Source: Salinicola sp. (GTDB taxonomy: Bacteria; Pseudomonadota; Gammaproteobacteria; Pseudomonadales; Halomonadaceae). Taken from it: a DNA stretch of 34,482 nt. Below, one piece after another: positions 7,275 through 14,419 of the stretch. Positions within the stretch are counted from its first letter, which is position 1; every line of letters begins with the position of its first letter. The DNA lies in assembly GCA_002695065.1 (NCBI GenBank), contig NZNW01000125.1, positions 1-34,482 on the forward strand, given 5' to 3'. Both the position numbers and the translations under genes were made by a program. The notes beneath the pieces are model-generated. The model did no database searches. It was not told the origin of the DNA and saw only the letters and a list, made by a program, of their open reading frames with translations.

Positions 7275-7856
7275 GTGACAGACGATGCAGCAGCGTTCAA
7301 TCCGTCGGCAGCCGATGATCATGGTGCCCTGCTCGAGGCTTGTGCCAGGGGAGAGCGTCAAGCGCTGCAGCAGCTCTACGCGCTGGAAGGTTCGCGCCTG
7401 CTGGGGGTGGTAGCACGCATCGTCGGCGATCGCGGTATCGCCGAAGACATCATTCACGACGCCTTCGTCAACATCTGGAACAAGGCGCACACCTTCGATG
7501 CCACGCGTGGCTCGGGCAAGACCTGGATCTTCAGCGTCGCCCGCCACCTGGCGCTCAACCACGTCAGAACCCGGCATCGGGAAGTGACCGTCGATGACGA
7601 GACTGCCGACAGGCTCGACGCCGAGCGCGCTCAGGAGGCGGAGACGGACATGCAGGATCATTTCGACTGGCTCGGTCACGGGGACCTGGATCGCTGCCTG
7701 GCGCAACTGGCGCCCGAGCGGCGCAACTGCCTGTTTCACGCCTATGTCGACGGCTTCAGTCACCCGGAGATTGCCACGCGCATGGATCGCCCGCTCGGCA
7801 CCGTCAAGGCCTGGATCAAACGCAGCCTGGCTGCACTGCGCGAGTGCCTGTCATGA
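7275..7856 (+). CDS. ECF-type RNA polymerase sigma factor (SigK-like)
   Basis: This extracytoplasmic-function sigma factor directs RNA polymerase to a small regulon and is held off by the membrane protein encoded next. With the start chosen here the product has 193 residues. Region 2 is seen in GIAEDIIHDAFVNIWNKA and TWIFSVARHLALNHVR. Region 4 is seen as a helix-turn-helix in GFSHPEIATRMDRPLGTVKAW. The GTG at 7275 is preferred because AAGGAAG (7263-7269) sits 5 nt upstream and the longer frame would start inside a terminator stem. The stop overlaps the anti-sigma ATG (ATGA), a sign of coupled translation. I saw no clear ECF-type autoregulatory promoter. The exact ECF group is uncertain. Confidence 0.88.
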   Translation: MTDDAAAFNPSAADDHGALLEACARGERQALQQLYALEGSRLLGVVARIVGDRGIAEDIIHDAFVNIWNKAHTFDATRGSGKTWIFSVARHLALNHVRTRHREVTVDDETADRLDAERAQEAETDMQDHFDWLGHGDLDRCLAQLAPERRNCLFHAYVDGFSHPEIATRMDRPLGTVKAWIKRSLAALRECLS

Positions 7857-8608
7857 GCAATCATTCGGCGTCGAGGTCTCCGCTCGGACCGGAGGAGACC
7901 GAGGATCTGGCAGGCGAGTACGTGCTCGGCACACTGAACGCCGAGCAGCGTCGCGATGTCGAGCGTCGTCTGCTCGAGGACCCGCAACTGCAGCAGGCGA
8001 TAGGGGATTGGGAGAGGCGCCTCCAGCCCTATACCGCGATGGTCGAACCGGTCGCGCCATCGAACCGGCTATGGCCGCGCATCCTGCGCACGCTCGACAG
8101 TCAGGAGGCCGCACAATCGGCGCCGGCGGATGACCGCGCCGCTCACCCGGCCGGGCTGCTGAGCCGATTGTGGCATGACCTGACACTGTGGCGAGGCTTG
8201 AGTTTCGCCAGCATCCTCATCGCCACCGGCCTCGCCGCCATGCTGGCGTTCAGCCCTGCGCAGGCGCCCTCCTCTCGCTACCTGGTGGTATTGATGACCC
8301 CTCAACATACGCAAGCCGGCTGGATAGTGCAGGCGAGTTCACCGCGGCAGATCAGCCTGAAACCCGTCGGCACCTTCGAGGTGCCGCCCGGCAAGGCGCT
8401 GGAGTTCTGGACCAAGGCGGATGACTGGAGCGGCCCCGTCTCCCTGGGCCTGGTCGAGCCCGGCGAGACCAAGCAACTGTCGCTTGACGATCTCCCGCCA
8501 CTGGAGGACAACCAGCTGTTCGAACTGACCCTCGAGGACGACACCGGCTCTCCGCTGGACCGCCCGACCGGCCCGATTCAATTCATCGGCCGCGCCGTCG
8601 AGCTGTAA
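7853..8608 (+). CDS. Membrane anti-sigma factor (RskA-like)
   Basis: This protein is predicted to bind the adjacent sigma factor through its cytoplasmic N-terminus and release it on an envelope signal. The 251 residues hold an N-terminal domain typical of RskA-type anti-sigmas (LAGEYVLGTLNAEQRRDVER, then LLEDPQLQQAIGDWERRL), one membrane helix at about 116-134, and a periplasmic domain of about 115 residues with GWIVQASS, GTFEVPPGKALEFW and a C-terminal GPIQFIGRAVEL. No zinc HxxxCxxC motif is present. The ATG at 7853 overlaps the sigma stop; an in-frame start at 7844 has no support. Release is probably by proteolysis, as in the family, which is an inference. Confidence 0.86.
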   Translation: MSNHSASRSPLGPEETEDLAGEYVLGTLNAEQRRDVERRLLEDPQLQQAIGDWERRLQPYTAMVEPVAPSNRLWPRILRTLDSQEAAQSAPADDRAAHPAGLLSRLWHDLTLWRGLSFASILIATGLAAMLAFSPAQAPSSRYLVVLMTPQHTQAGWIVQASSPRQISLKPVGTFEVPPGKALEFWTKADDWSGPVSLGLVEPGETKQLSLDDLPPLEDNQLFELTLEDDTGSPLDRPTGPIQFIGRAVEL

Positions 8609-8676
8609 GCCGCCGCCAGCCATCGAGGATGGATGCGCAGGCTCGCGGTGGCCGCGACCGACGTCTGCTCGATGCC

Positions 8677-8695
8677 AATGAGAATGGTTGACATT
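8677..8695. promoter_or_regulatory. Fur-like box upstream of the MarR/SIP genes
   Basis: AATGAGAATGGTTGACATT matches 14 of 19 positions of the palindromic Fur consensus AATGATAATCATTATCATT, with the left half better than the right. It overlaps the -35 hexamer (8688-8693), a repressing position. The downstream siderophore-interacting protein makes iron control biologically sensible. The match is partial, and binding is not shown. Confidence 0.45.
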
Positions 8696-8716
8696 TGCCG
8701 GCGTCAGGCGCCTAAT
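8688..8716 (+). promoter_or_regulatory. Sigma-70 promoter of the MarR/SIP operon
   Basis: A perfect TTGACA -35 (8688-8693), a 17-bp spacer and CCTAAT (8711-8716; last four bases fit the consensus) precede the MarR start at 8748. Transcription would begin near 8723, inside the large palindrome. The -35 overlaps a Fur-like box and the -10 overlaps the palindrome. Confidence 0.6.
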
Positions 8717-8744
8717 TGGTTGACACTATCAACCGATTAGGCGC
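8708..8744. promoter_or_regulatory. 37-bp near-perfect palindrome, probable MarR operator
   Basis: The arms 8708-8723 (GCGCCTAATTGGTTGA) and 8729-8744 (TCAACCGATTAGGCGC) are inverted repeats of 16 bp with a single mismatch and a CACTA spacer. The palindrome covers the -10, the start of transcription and the only Shine-Dalgarno-like AGG (8739-8741), and ends 3 bp before the MarR ATG. Dimeric MarR proteins usually repress their own promoters by binding such repeats. Confidence 0.75.
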
Positions 8745-8747
8745 GAC

Positions 8748-9218
8748 ATGTCCGAGACGACGTTCGGTGAATCCCTGCATCAGCTCATGCATGCCTACAA
8801 ACGGGCGCTGCGCCAGGCCTATGCCGACGCCGAGCTGGACCTCACCGTCTCGCACATTCGCACGCTCAAGGCGATCCGCGGCCAGATGCCCTGCACCGCC
8901 CAGGCCATCGCGCAGCGCACCCAGCGCGACAAGGCCCAGATCACCCGACTGCTTCGCGACCTGCTCGATGCGAACATCATCGTCAAAGCGCCACATCCAG
9001 AGGACGGGCGCAGCCAGATGCTGTCGTTGACCGGTCATGGCCGAAGCCTGCTTGAGAGCGTCGATGCGTGCGAGCGCGAAGCCCACGAGCGGCTATCGAA
9101 CGGGATGACGCAGGCGGATCTCGACGCCTTCCTGCGCCTGTCGCGGTTGATGATCTCCAACCTGAAGTCACGGGAGTCCCGATGCCCAACCCCGCCCCCA
9201 GACCTTACACCGTCTTGA
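8748..9218 (+). CDS. MarR-family transcriptional regulator
   Basis: This dimeric winged-helix DNA-binding protein probably controls its own operon. The 156-residue product has an N-terminal dimerisation helix (FGESLHQLMHAYKRALRQAY), a winged helix at about 34-98 with helix-turn-helix TAQAIAQRTQRDKAQITRLL, the wing HPEDGRSQMLSLT (the DGR signature at 86-88), and a C-terminal helix. The last about 15 residues are Pro/Ser-rich and encoded in the stretch that overlaps the next gene by 37 bp. That overlap and the shared promoter point to co-regulation with the siderophore-interacting protein. The ligand is unknown; ferric-siderophore, iron or redox signals are guesses from context. Confidence 0.9.
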   Translation: MSETTFGESLHQLMHAYKRALRQAYADAELDLTVSHIRTLKAIRGQMPCTAQAIAQRTQRDKAQITRLLRDLLDANIIVKAPHPEDGRSQMLSLTGHGRSLLESVDACEREAHERLSNGMTQADLDAFLRLSRLMISNLKSRESRCPTPPPDLTPS

Positions 9219-9955
9219 ACCGCCAACTCGTCACGCCCCACATGCTGCGCTTGACGTTCGGTGGAGAAGGCATGGCCGAATTTCCCGACGATCAGGAGAG
9301 CGCCTATATCAAACTGATCGTCCCCGCCCAGGACGAGACGGCGACCTCGAAAGGCGCGCCGGGGACGATGCGCACCTATACCGTCCGCCATCAGCGCCCC
9401 GGCCAGATCGACGTGGACGTCGTGCTGCACGAGGATGGCGGCCCCGCCGCGACATGGGCGGCAGCAGCGCAACCGGGGGACACGATCCTGATCGGTGGCC
9501 CGGGACCGGTCAAGCGCCTGCCGACGGCAGCCGACTGGTATCTGCTGGTCGGTGACATGACCTCGCTGCCGGCGATCGGCGCCAATCTGGAACGCCTGCC
9601 TCCGGACGCCAGCGGATACGCCATCATCGAGGTGACCAGCGAAGCGGATATCCAATGGTTCGACCTGCCCGACGGCATGCGGATCAACTGGCTGATCAAC
9701 CCGCACCCGGGCAGCGACAGCGATCGTCTCGTCGACGCCCTGCGCGAGTTCGACTGGCTTCCGGGCGTCCCGGGGATCTGGGTCGCCTGCGAGTTTGCCG
9801 CCATGCGCAAGCTACGCCGTCATCTGATCGACGAGCGCGGCGTGGACAAGCGGGCGATGTACATTTCGAGCTACTGGAAGCTGGGCACCAGCGAGGATGG
9901 CCACCGGATCGTCAAGCGCGAGGATGCCGACAGCGAAGAGGCCGGAAGCGCCTGA
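9182..9955 (+). CDS. Siderophore-interacting protein (FAD-dependent ferric-siderophore reductase)
   Basis: This cytoplasmic flavoprotein of the ViuB/YqjH family reduces ferric siderophores to release Fe(II). The 257-residue product has the FAD-binding RTYTVR (64-69; R-x-Y-T/S type), the HEDGGPAATWA block (83-93), a NAD(P)H-binding domain beginning at WYLLVGDMTSLPAI (119-132), and the family's C-terminal SSYWKLGTSEDGHR. The ATG at 9182 starts at the conserved region; GGGAG lies 5 nt upstream, inside the end of the MarR gene. The 37-bp overlap with marR and the Fur-like box upstream support iron-dependent expression. No siderophore synthesis or uptake genes are seen in the window. Confidence 0.92.
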   Translation: MPNPAPRPYTVLNRQLVTPHMLRLTFGGEGMAEFPDDQESAYIKLIVPAQDETATSKGAPGTMRTYTVRHQRPGQIDVDVVLHEDGGPAATWAAAAQPGDTILIGGPGPVKRLPTAADWYLLVGDMTSLPAIGANLERLPPDASGYAIIEVTSEADIQWFDLPDGMRINWLINPHPGSDSDRLVDALREFDWLPGVPGIWVACEFAAMRKLRRHLIDERGVDKRAMYISSYWKLGTSEDGHRIVKREDADSEEAGSA

Positions 9956-9988
9956 CGGCATCCCGCCAGGCTCCCCTGCCGGCCACGG

Positions 9989-11140
9989 CTACTTGCCGAG
10001 CTTGACGCTGAAACCGAAGCCTTCCATGGCGTCGCGAAGACCGCCCTTGTTCTTCTTCAGTTCGACCCGCAGCGTCTGGAATTCGCGGCGTGAAGGATAC
10101 TCGCGGCGATAGGCATCGAACCCCGCCGCCATGCCAAGTCGACGCCGGTAACGATCGAACGCCAGCATGTCCCGGCGCACGTCGTAGCAGGCCCGGGCGC
10201 AGAGCGACAGCGCCTCCAGCGGCGGCGTCCAGCTGTGCAGGACGATCTTGCGCAACCATGGGTCGGGCTTGAGCTGGCCGAGCTTCTTGCGCGCCGGCAG
10301 GCCAAAGTGGCGCATGGCGGCCTGGTAGATCATCTCCGTCCCCAGCATCTTGCCGTCGACGCTGTAGCCGGCGATATGGGGCGTTCCGATGTCGACCAGC
10401 TCGAACAGCGCCTCGTCGATGCCCGGCTCGTGCTCCCAGACGTCCAGGACCGTGCGCAGATCGCCTTGACGCTCGAGACGCTCGCGCAGGGCGTCACCGT
10501 CGAGACAGTCACCTCGCCCGGCGTTGATCAGCACCGTGCCCGGCTCGAGGGCGTCGATGCGGCGACGATCCATGAGGTGATGAGTGGCGTGTTCGCCAGC
10601 GGCCACCAAGGGGGTGTGCAGGCAGACGATATCGGCTCGCTCGATCAACGCGTCCAGGTCGAGAAAATCCTCGCGGCCCTCGGCCTCGGCTCGCGGCGGA
10701 TCGCAGATCAGGCAGTCGACGTCCAGATTGTCCAGGCGCGCCGCCAGACGACCGCCGACATTGCCGGCACCGACGATGCCGACGGTCTTGCCCGAGAGCG
10801 AAAAGCCATCCTCCTCGGAGAGCAGCAGCAGACTGGAAAGTACGTAATCGACCACCGAATCGGCGTTGCTGCCAGGAGCGCTGGCAAAGCCGATACCCCG
10901 TTCGGCCAACAGCGCCGTGTCGATATGATCGGTACCGATGGTGCAGGTGCCGACGAATTTCAGCTTGTCGGCCCCTTCCAGCAGGGCTTCGTCAACCTGG
11001 GTGATCGACCGGACCACCAGAATGTCGTGTCCGCGGAGACTGGCCGCGGTCATCTCGCGGCCGGGCTGGCGCGTGATCTCTCCCAATTCGCCGAAGAATT
11101 CTTCCGCCAGCGGAATGTTCTCGTCCACCAGGATACGCAT
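9989..11140 (-). CDS. pdxB: Erythronate-4-phosphate dehydrogenase PdxB
   Basis: The enzyme oxidises 4-phosphoerythronate in the DXP-dependent pathway to pyridoxal phosphate. The 383-residue protein (E. coli 378) is a D-2-hydroxyacid dehydrogenase. It starts MRILVDENIPLAEEFFGELG, binds NAD through GIVGAGNVGGRLA, and has the NAGRGDCLDGDAL block, a catalytic His in TPHIAGYSVDGK, and the PdxB-specific C-terminal dimerisation domain. The ATG at 11140 has GAGGG about 5 nt upstream and begins the conserved N-terminus; the longer open frame to 11332 has no family match. It converges on the siderophore-interacting protein gene (33 bp) and diverges from the WGR-like gene. Confidence 0.95.
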   Translation of the reverse strand: MRILVDENIPLAEEFFGELGEITRQPGREMTAASLRGHDILVVRSITQVDEALLEGADKLKFVGTCTIGTDHIDTALLAERGIGFASAPGSNADSVVDYVLSSLLLLSEEDGFSLSGKTVGIVGAGNVGGRLAARLDNLDVDCLICDPPRAEAEGREDFLDLDALIERADIVCLHTPLVAAGEHATHHLMDRRRIDALEPGTVLINAGRGDCLDGDALRERLERQGDLRTVLDVWEHEPGIDEALFELVDIGTPHIAGYSVDGKMLGTEMIYQAAMRHFGLPARKKLGQLKPDPWLRKIVLHSWTPPLEALSLCARACYDVRRDMLAFDRYRRRLGMAAGFDAYRREYPSRREFQTLRVELKKNKGGLRDAMEGFGFSVKLGK

Positions 11141-11361
11141 GACTACCCTCTTGTTTCGTTCGAACCCGGCGTCAGAGCAGTGTCGGATAGCGGTCGCAGG
11201 CAGCGCCTCGAAACCGGCGTCGATTTCTACGGGGCTTGCTTTACAATGGCACCTGACGTCGGGTGCATCGCGGGGCTGAAGAGCCGCGACGCTCGGCGCA
11301 GCCATATTAGGCCGGCCATTCGCGATGAACAAGCGATGAGCACCAAGCAGCAGGAGTCCGC

Positions 11362-11637
11362 GTGATCGTCCGTTGGGAAAGTGAACATGACTACGTCCTG
11401 GTCCATCTGCATCAGGACATGTTTGGCGACTGGATCTACAGTCGCGCCTGGGGCCAGATCGGCACTCAGTACGGCGGCCTCAAGCACGCCGTCGCCGACA
11501 GCTACGATCAGGCCATGATGTGGGTCGACGACCTGTCGCACATACAGACGGCGCGCGGCTACCGCAAGGTGCTGGAAGCCGAGGACGATACCCCCGAAGG
11601 GCGGCAGGCCGTAGCCCAGCTGTCGCTGCTTGACTGA
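11362..11637 (+). CDS. Small WGR-domain-like protein
   Basis: This 91-residue cytoplasmic protein of unknown role consists of little more than one WGR-like domain: VHLHQDMFGDWIYSRAWGQIG, GGLKHAVADSYDQAMMWVDD and ARGYRKV follow the usual strand / WG.IG / helix / GYR order. WGR domains bind nucleic acid in PARPs and occur as stand-alone proteins in bacteria. The GTG start at 11362 has CAGGAG (11351-11356) 5 nt upstream. TACAAT at 11242-11247 is a possible -10, without a convincing -35. The stop lies only 16 bp from the convergent rlmKL stop. The coding assignment is good; the function is open. Confidence 0.75.
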   Translation: MIVRWESEHDYVLVHLHQDMFGDWIYSRAWGQIGTQYGGLKHAVADSYDQAMMWVDDLSHIQTARGYRKVLEAEDDTPEGRQAVAQLSLLD

Positions 11638-11653
11638 GCGCGAGCCCGAAGTG

Positions 11654-13846
11654 TCAGCCAGCGTGGCGGATAAGGAAACAGTGGTGCAGGTTGGCCCGCC
11701 GCGTGAAGTCCGGGTCATAGGTCCGAGCGGTAATCTCCTCGACCCGATAGCGCGACGCCAGTGACGCATCCAGGCTGAACCGCTGCTGATTGTTGGAGAA
11801 GATCAGCTCTCCCGTCGGTGCCAGGCGCGCCATGGCCAGCTCGATCAGGCGGACGTGGTCGCGCTGGATGTCCAGCGTGCCCTCCATGCGCTTGGAGTTC
11901 GAGAAGGTCGGCGGATCCATGAAGATCAGATCGAACTCCCCTCCCGCCGTCTCCAGCCAGCGCAGGCAATCGTCGCGCACGACCCGGTGCCGGCCGGGAT
12001 CGAGCTTGTTCAAGCTGAAGTTGTCCTTCGCCCACTCCAGATAGGTGTTCGAAAGATCCACGCTGACGCTCTCCTCCGCACCGCCCAACGCGGCCTGCAC
12101 CGTCGCCGTGCCGGTATAGCAGAACAGGTTCAGGAAGCGCTTGCCGCCGGCTTTCTCGGCCAGTAGACGCCGCACCGGCCGATGATCCAGGAAGAGGCCG
12201 GTATCGAGATAGTCCTTGAGGTTCACCCATAGCCTGGCGCCCCCTTCCGTGACCACGAAACGGTCGCCGCTGTCGCCCTGCTTGCGATACTGCGCCTTGC
12301 CGCTCTGGCGCTCGCGCTGCTTGTAGTGGATCTGCTCGGGCCGCACGTCCAGGGCGACCGGAATCGCGCTCAACGCGTCCATCAGGCGGCGCTGCGCCCT
12401 GCCCGGATCGACCGATTTCGGCGCCGCGTACTCCTGGACATGGACCTGATGCCCGTAGACATCGATGGCCAGGGCGTACTCCGGCATGTCGGCATCGTAG
12501 AGTCGATAGCAAGCCTCCCCGGACTTCTTGAGCCACTTGCTCAGCCGCTTGCGATTCTTCTGCAGGCGATTGGCGAACATCTGGGCGCCCTCGCTCAGCA
12601 CGCTCTCCCGCGGTGCCGGATCCGACGTTTCACTCTCCTCGCCCGCCGCCTCGCGACCGGCGATATCGATCAGCAGCAGCTTGCAGTCGAGCGGACCGTT
12701 CTTGAACGCATACTGCTTGTGAGCCCGCAGCCCGAGTCGGTGACCCAGGTCCGGATTGCCGGTGAACAGGGCCAGCTGCCATCCCGGGAAATGCCGGCGC
12801 ATCCGTTCGCCAAGATCGCTGTAGAGCGCGACCAGCTCGGGCAACTCGCCCAGCCGCTCGCCATAGGGCGGGTTGGTCACCACCAGCCCGGTCCTGCCGC
12901 TCTCCCTCTCCTGGAGCTCGGCCGGGCATTCGAGCGCCTTCACCGAGCCGCCGGCCAGCGTGATCAGGGCGGGGATGCCGGCACGCATGGCATTGCTCCT
13001 CGCCGCACCAATGGCTTGCGGGCTCTGGTCCAGGCCGAACAGGCGCGATCTGGTGCGGCGCCGGCCGACGTTGGCACGCGCCTGCGCCTCGCGCCGCAGG
13101 AGATGCCAGGCCTCGGCATCGAAGTCGGCCAGCGTCTCGAAGGCGAAGCGTTCCCGATTCAGTTGTGGCGCCATGTCGGCCGCCATCATCGCTGCTTCGA
13201 TCAGCAGCGTGCCGGCGCCGCACATCGGGTCGACGAGCGGCTCGCCACGCCTGGCCCGCGCCGGCCAGTCGGCACGCGTCAGCAGCGCCGCGGCGAGATT
13301 TTCCTTGAGCGGTGCATGCCCCGAATCACGACGATAGCCGCGCTGGTGCAGGCTCGCCCCCACCAGGTCGATACCGGCCAGCAACTGACCCTTGTGCAGG
13401 TGAGCGAACAGCCTGACGTCCGCATCGCGGGGCGCGATTTCCGGTCGTTCCCGACCTGCCGCGCGCAGCGCGTCGACCACGCCATCCTTGACCACCTGGG
13501 CGCCGAAGCGCGTATGCCGGATGGCTGGAGAGTGACCATGAAAGTCCACTGCCAGCGTCTGGCCGGGTTTGAGCAGCTCCGCCCAGCGCATGTTCTTGAC
13601 CGCCTCGACGATCGACGCCGGCGCTTCGCAGTTGGCTTCGCGTCCCAGCGTCAGGATCACCCGGTTCGCCAATCGCGACCACAGGCAGATGCGATACGCC
13701 GTCGAGCGACCGGCCAGCGCATGAAGGCCGGCGACGGTAGTTTTTTGTATCTCGCCGCCCAGTTCGACGATCTCTTCGGCCAGCAGGGATTCGATTCCCC
13801 ACGGGCAGGTGATGTGGAGGCTTAACAGCGAGTTATCGTCTTTCAT
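11654..13846 (-). CDS. rlmL: Bifunctional 23S rRNA methyltransferase RlmKL (m7G2069 / m2G2445)
   Basis: This protein modifies two guanosines of 23S rRNA with SAM during large-subunit assembly. The 730-residue product is a two-enzyme fusion. The N-terminal half has a THUMP region (about 50-160), DPMCGAGTLLIEAA and the RlmL amino-methyltransferase motif NPPYGERLG. The C-terminal RlmK half has LFCYTGTATVQAALGGA and DPPTFSNSKRM. The length is typical (about 700-720 in relatives). The ATG at 13846 begins the conserved start; its Shine-Dalgarno is weak. Together with rmf and pyrD it forms a block also seen in Pseudomonas (rlmL, rmf, pyrD). It is convergent with the WGR-like gene and divergent from rmf. 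Confidence 0.95.
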   Translation of the reverse strand: MKDDNSLLSLHITCPWGIESLLAEEIVELGGEIQKTTVAGLHALAGRSTAYRICLWSRLANRVILTLGREANCEAPASIVEAVKNMRWAELLKPGQTLAVDFHGHSPAIRHTRFGAQVVKDGVVDALRAAGRERPEIAPRDADVRLFAHLHKGQLLAGIDLVGASLHQRGYRRDSGHAPLKENLAAALLTRADWPARARRGEPLVDPMCGAGTLLIEAAMMAADMAPQLNRERFAFETLADFDAEAWHLLRREAQARANVGRRRTRSRLFGLDQSPQAIGAARSNAMRAGIPALITLAGGSVKALECPAELQERESGRTGLVVTNPPYGERLGELPELVALYSDLGERMRRHFPGWQLALFTGNPDLGHRLGLRAHKQYAFKNGPLDCKLLLIDIAGREAAGEESETSDPAPRESVLSEGAQMFANRLQKNRKRLSKWLKKSGEACYRLYDADMPEYALAIDVYGHQVHVQEYAAPKSVDPGRAQRRLMDALSAIPVALDVRPEQIHYKQRERQSGKAQYRKQGDSGDRFVVTEGGARLWVNLKDYLDTGLFLDHRPVRRLLAEKAGGKRFLNLFCYTGTATVQAALGGAEESVSVDLSNTYLEWAKDNFSLNKLDPGRHRVVRDDCLRWLETAGGEFDLIFMDPPTFSNSKRMEGTLDIQRDHVRLIELAMARLAPTGELIFSNNQQRFSLDASLASRYRVEEITARTYDPDFTRRANLHHCFLIRHAG

Positions 13847-14100
13847 GGCGGCGTCATCCGACCGTTATGGAGCGGTCATATTCCTGTGAATTCGGTGAAG
13901 GGAAGGCTTTATGACAAAACGCCTATCGACATCGTTTCTCATTTCGGCTAAAGCTAACAGTCGTAGCTACGAAACAACGCATGCGGTTTGCCTGTCCGGA
14001 CGTTTTCGCGGGCAGTCCGTCGGATTTGGCTCGATGCCGCCCGGCTGACTGTCGTTTTCCTCAGGAGATGCACTTGTTCTGACAAGAGGCTACTACTACG

Positions 14101-14310
14101 ATGAAACGACAGAAACGTGATCGCAACCAGCGGGCATTTCTCCACGGCTACAAGGCGGGGGTGGTCGGTCGCTCACGCGACGAGTGTCCGAGCCAGGATG
14201 TGAATCTGCGCGAAAACTGGATGAGCGGTTGGCGTGAGGGTCGCGGAGACCAATGGGCCGGTATGACGGGCGTTTCGGGTATCCACAAGAACCCTACGGT
14301 CATGACATAG
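14101..14310 (+). CDS. rmf: Ribosome modulation factor RMF
   Basis: RMF binds 70S ribosomes in stationary phase or starvation and drives formation of inactive dimers. The 69-residue basic protein has the family start MKRQKRDRNQRAFLHGYKAG, then GRSRDECP and WMSGWREGRGD. It is about 14 residues longer than E. coli RMF (55) because of a C-terminal tail ending HKNPTVMT. The leader has AAGAGG about 11 nt before the ATG, partly inside a small hairpin (CTTGT 14073-14077 with ACAAG 14082-14086). A strong intrinsic terminator follows. Growth-phase control is expected for the family, but I saw no specific promoter. Confidence 0.95.
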   Translation: MKRQKRDRNQRAFLHGYKAGVVGRSRDECPSQDVNLRENWMSGWREGRGDQWAGMTGVSGIHKNPTVMT

Positions 14311-14346
14311 TCGTTATGGACGACAGTGCCATGTCGGTACTCACAA

Positions 14347-14370
14347 GGCTCGCCGCTGGCGGGCCTTTTT
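14347..14370 (+). terminator. Rho-independent terminator of rmf
   Basis: GGCTCGCC (14347-14354) pairs with GGCGGGCC (14358-14365, one G-T wobble) around a 3-nt loop and is followed by TTTTT. Two A residues before the stem can pair with the first Ts. It lies 37 bp after the rmf stop and 50 bp from the convergent pyrD stop. It is the most classical terminator in the window. Confidence 0.9.
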
Positions 14371-14419
14371 ATTGAGCCATCGGCCGCGGCCCGGCAGCCG
14401 GTCGCTATCCGCCATGGCA

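Noticed and set aside
10235-11365. 376-codon plus-strand open frame opposite pdxB that runs up to the WGR-like gene
   Set aside because: It is antisense to pdxB along nearly its whole length. Its end, with ATG AGC ACC, only happens to overlap the leader of the WGR-like gene.
12326-13825. 499-codon plus-strand open frame opposite rlmKL
   Set aside because: It is the antisense shadow of a confidently identified gene, with no start signal or recognisable domain.
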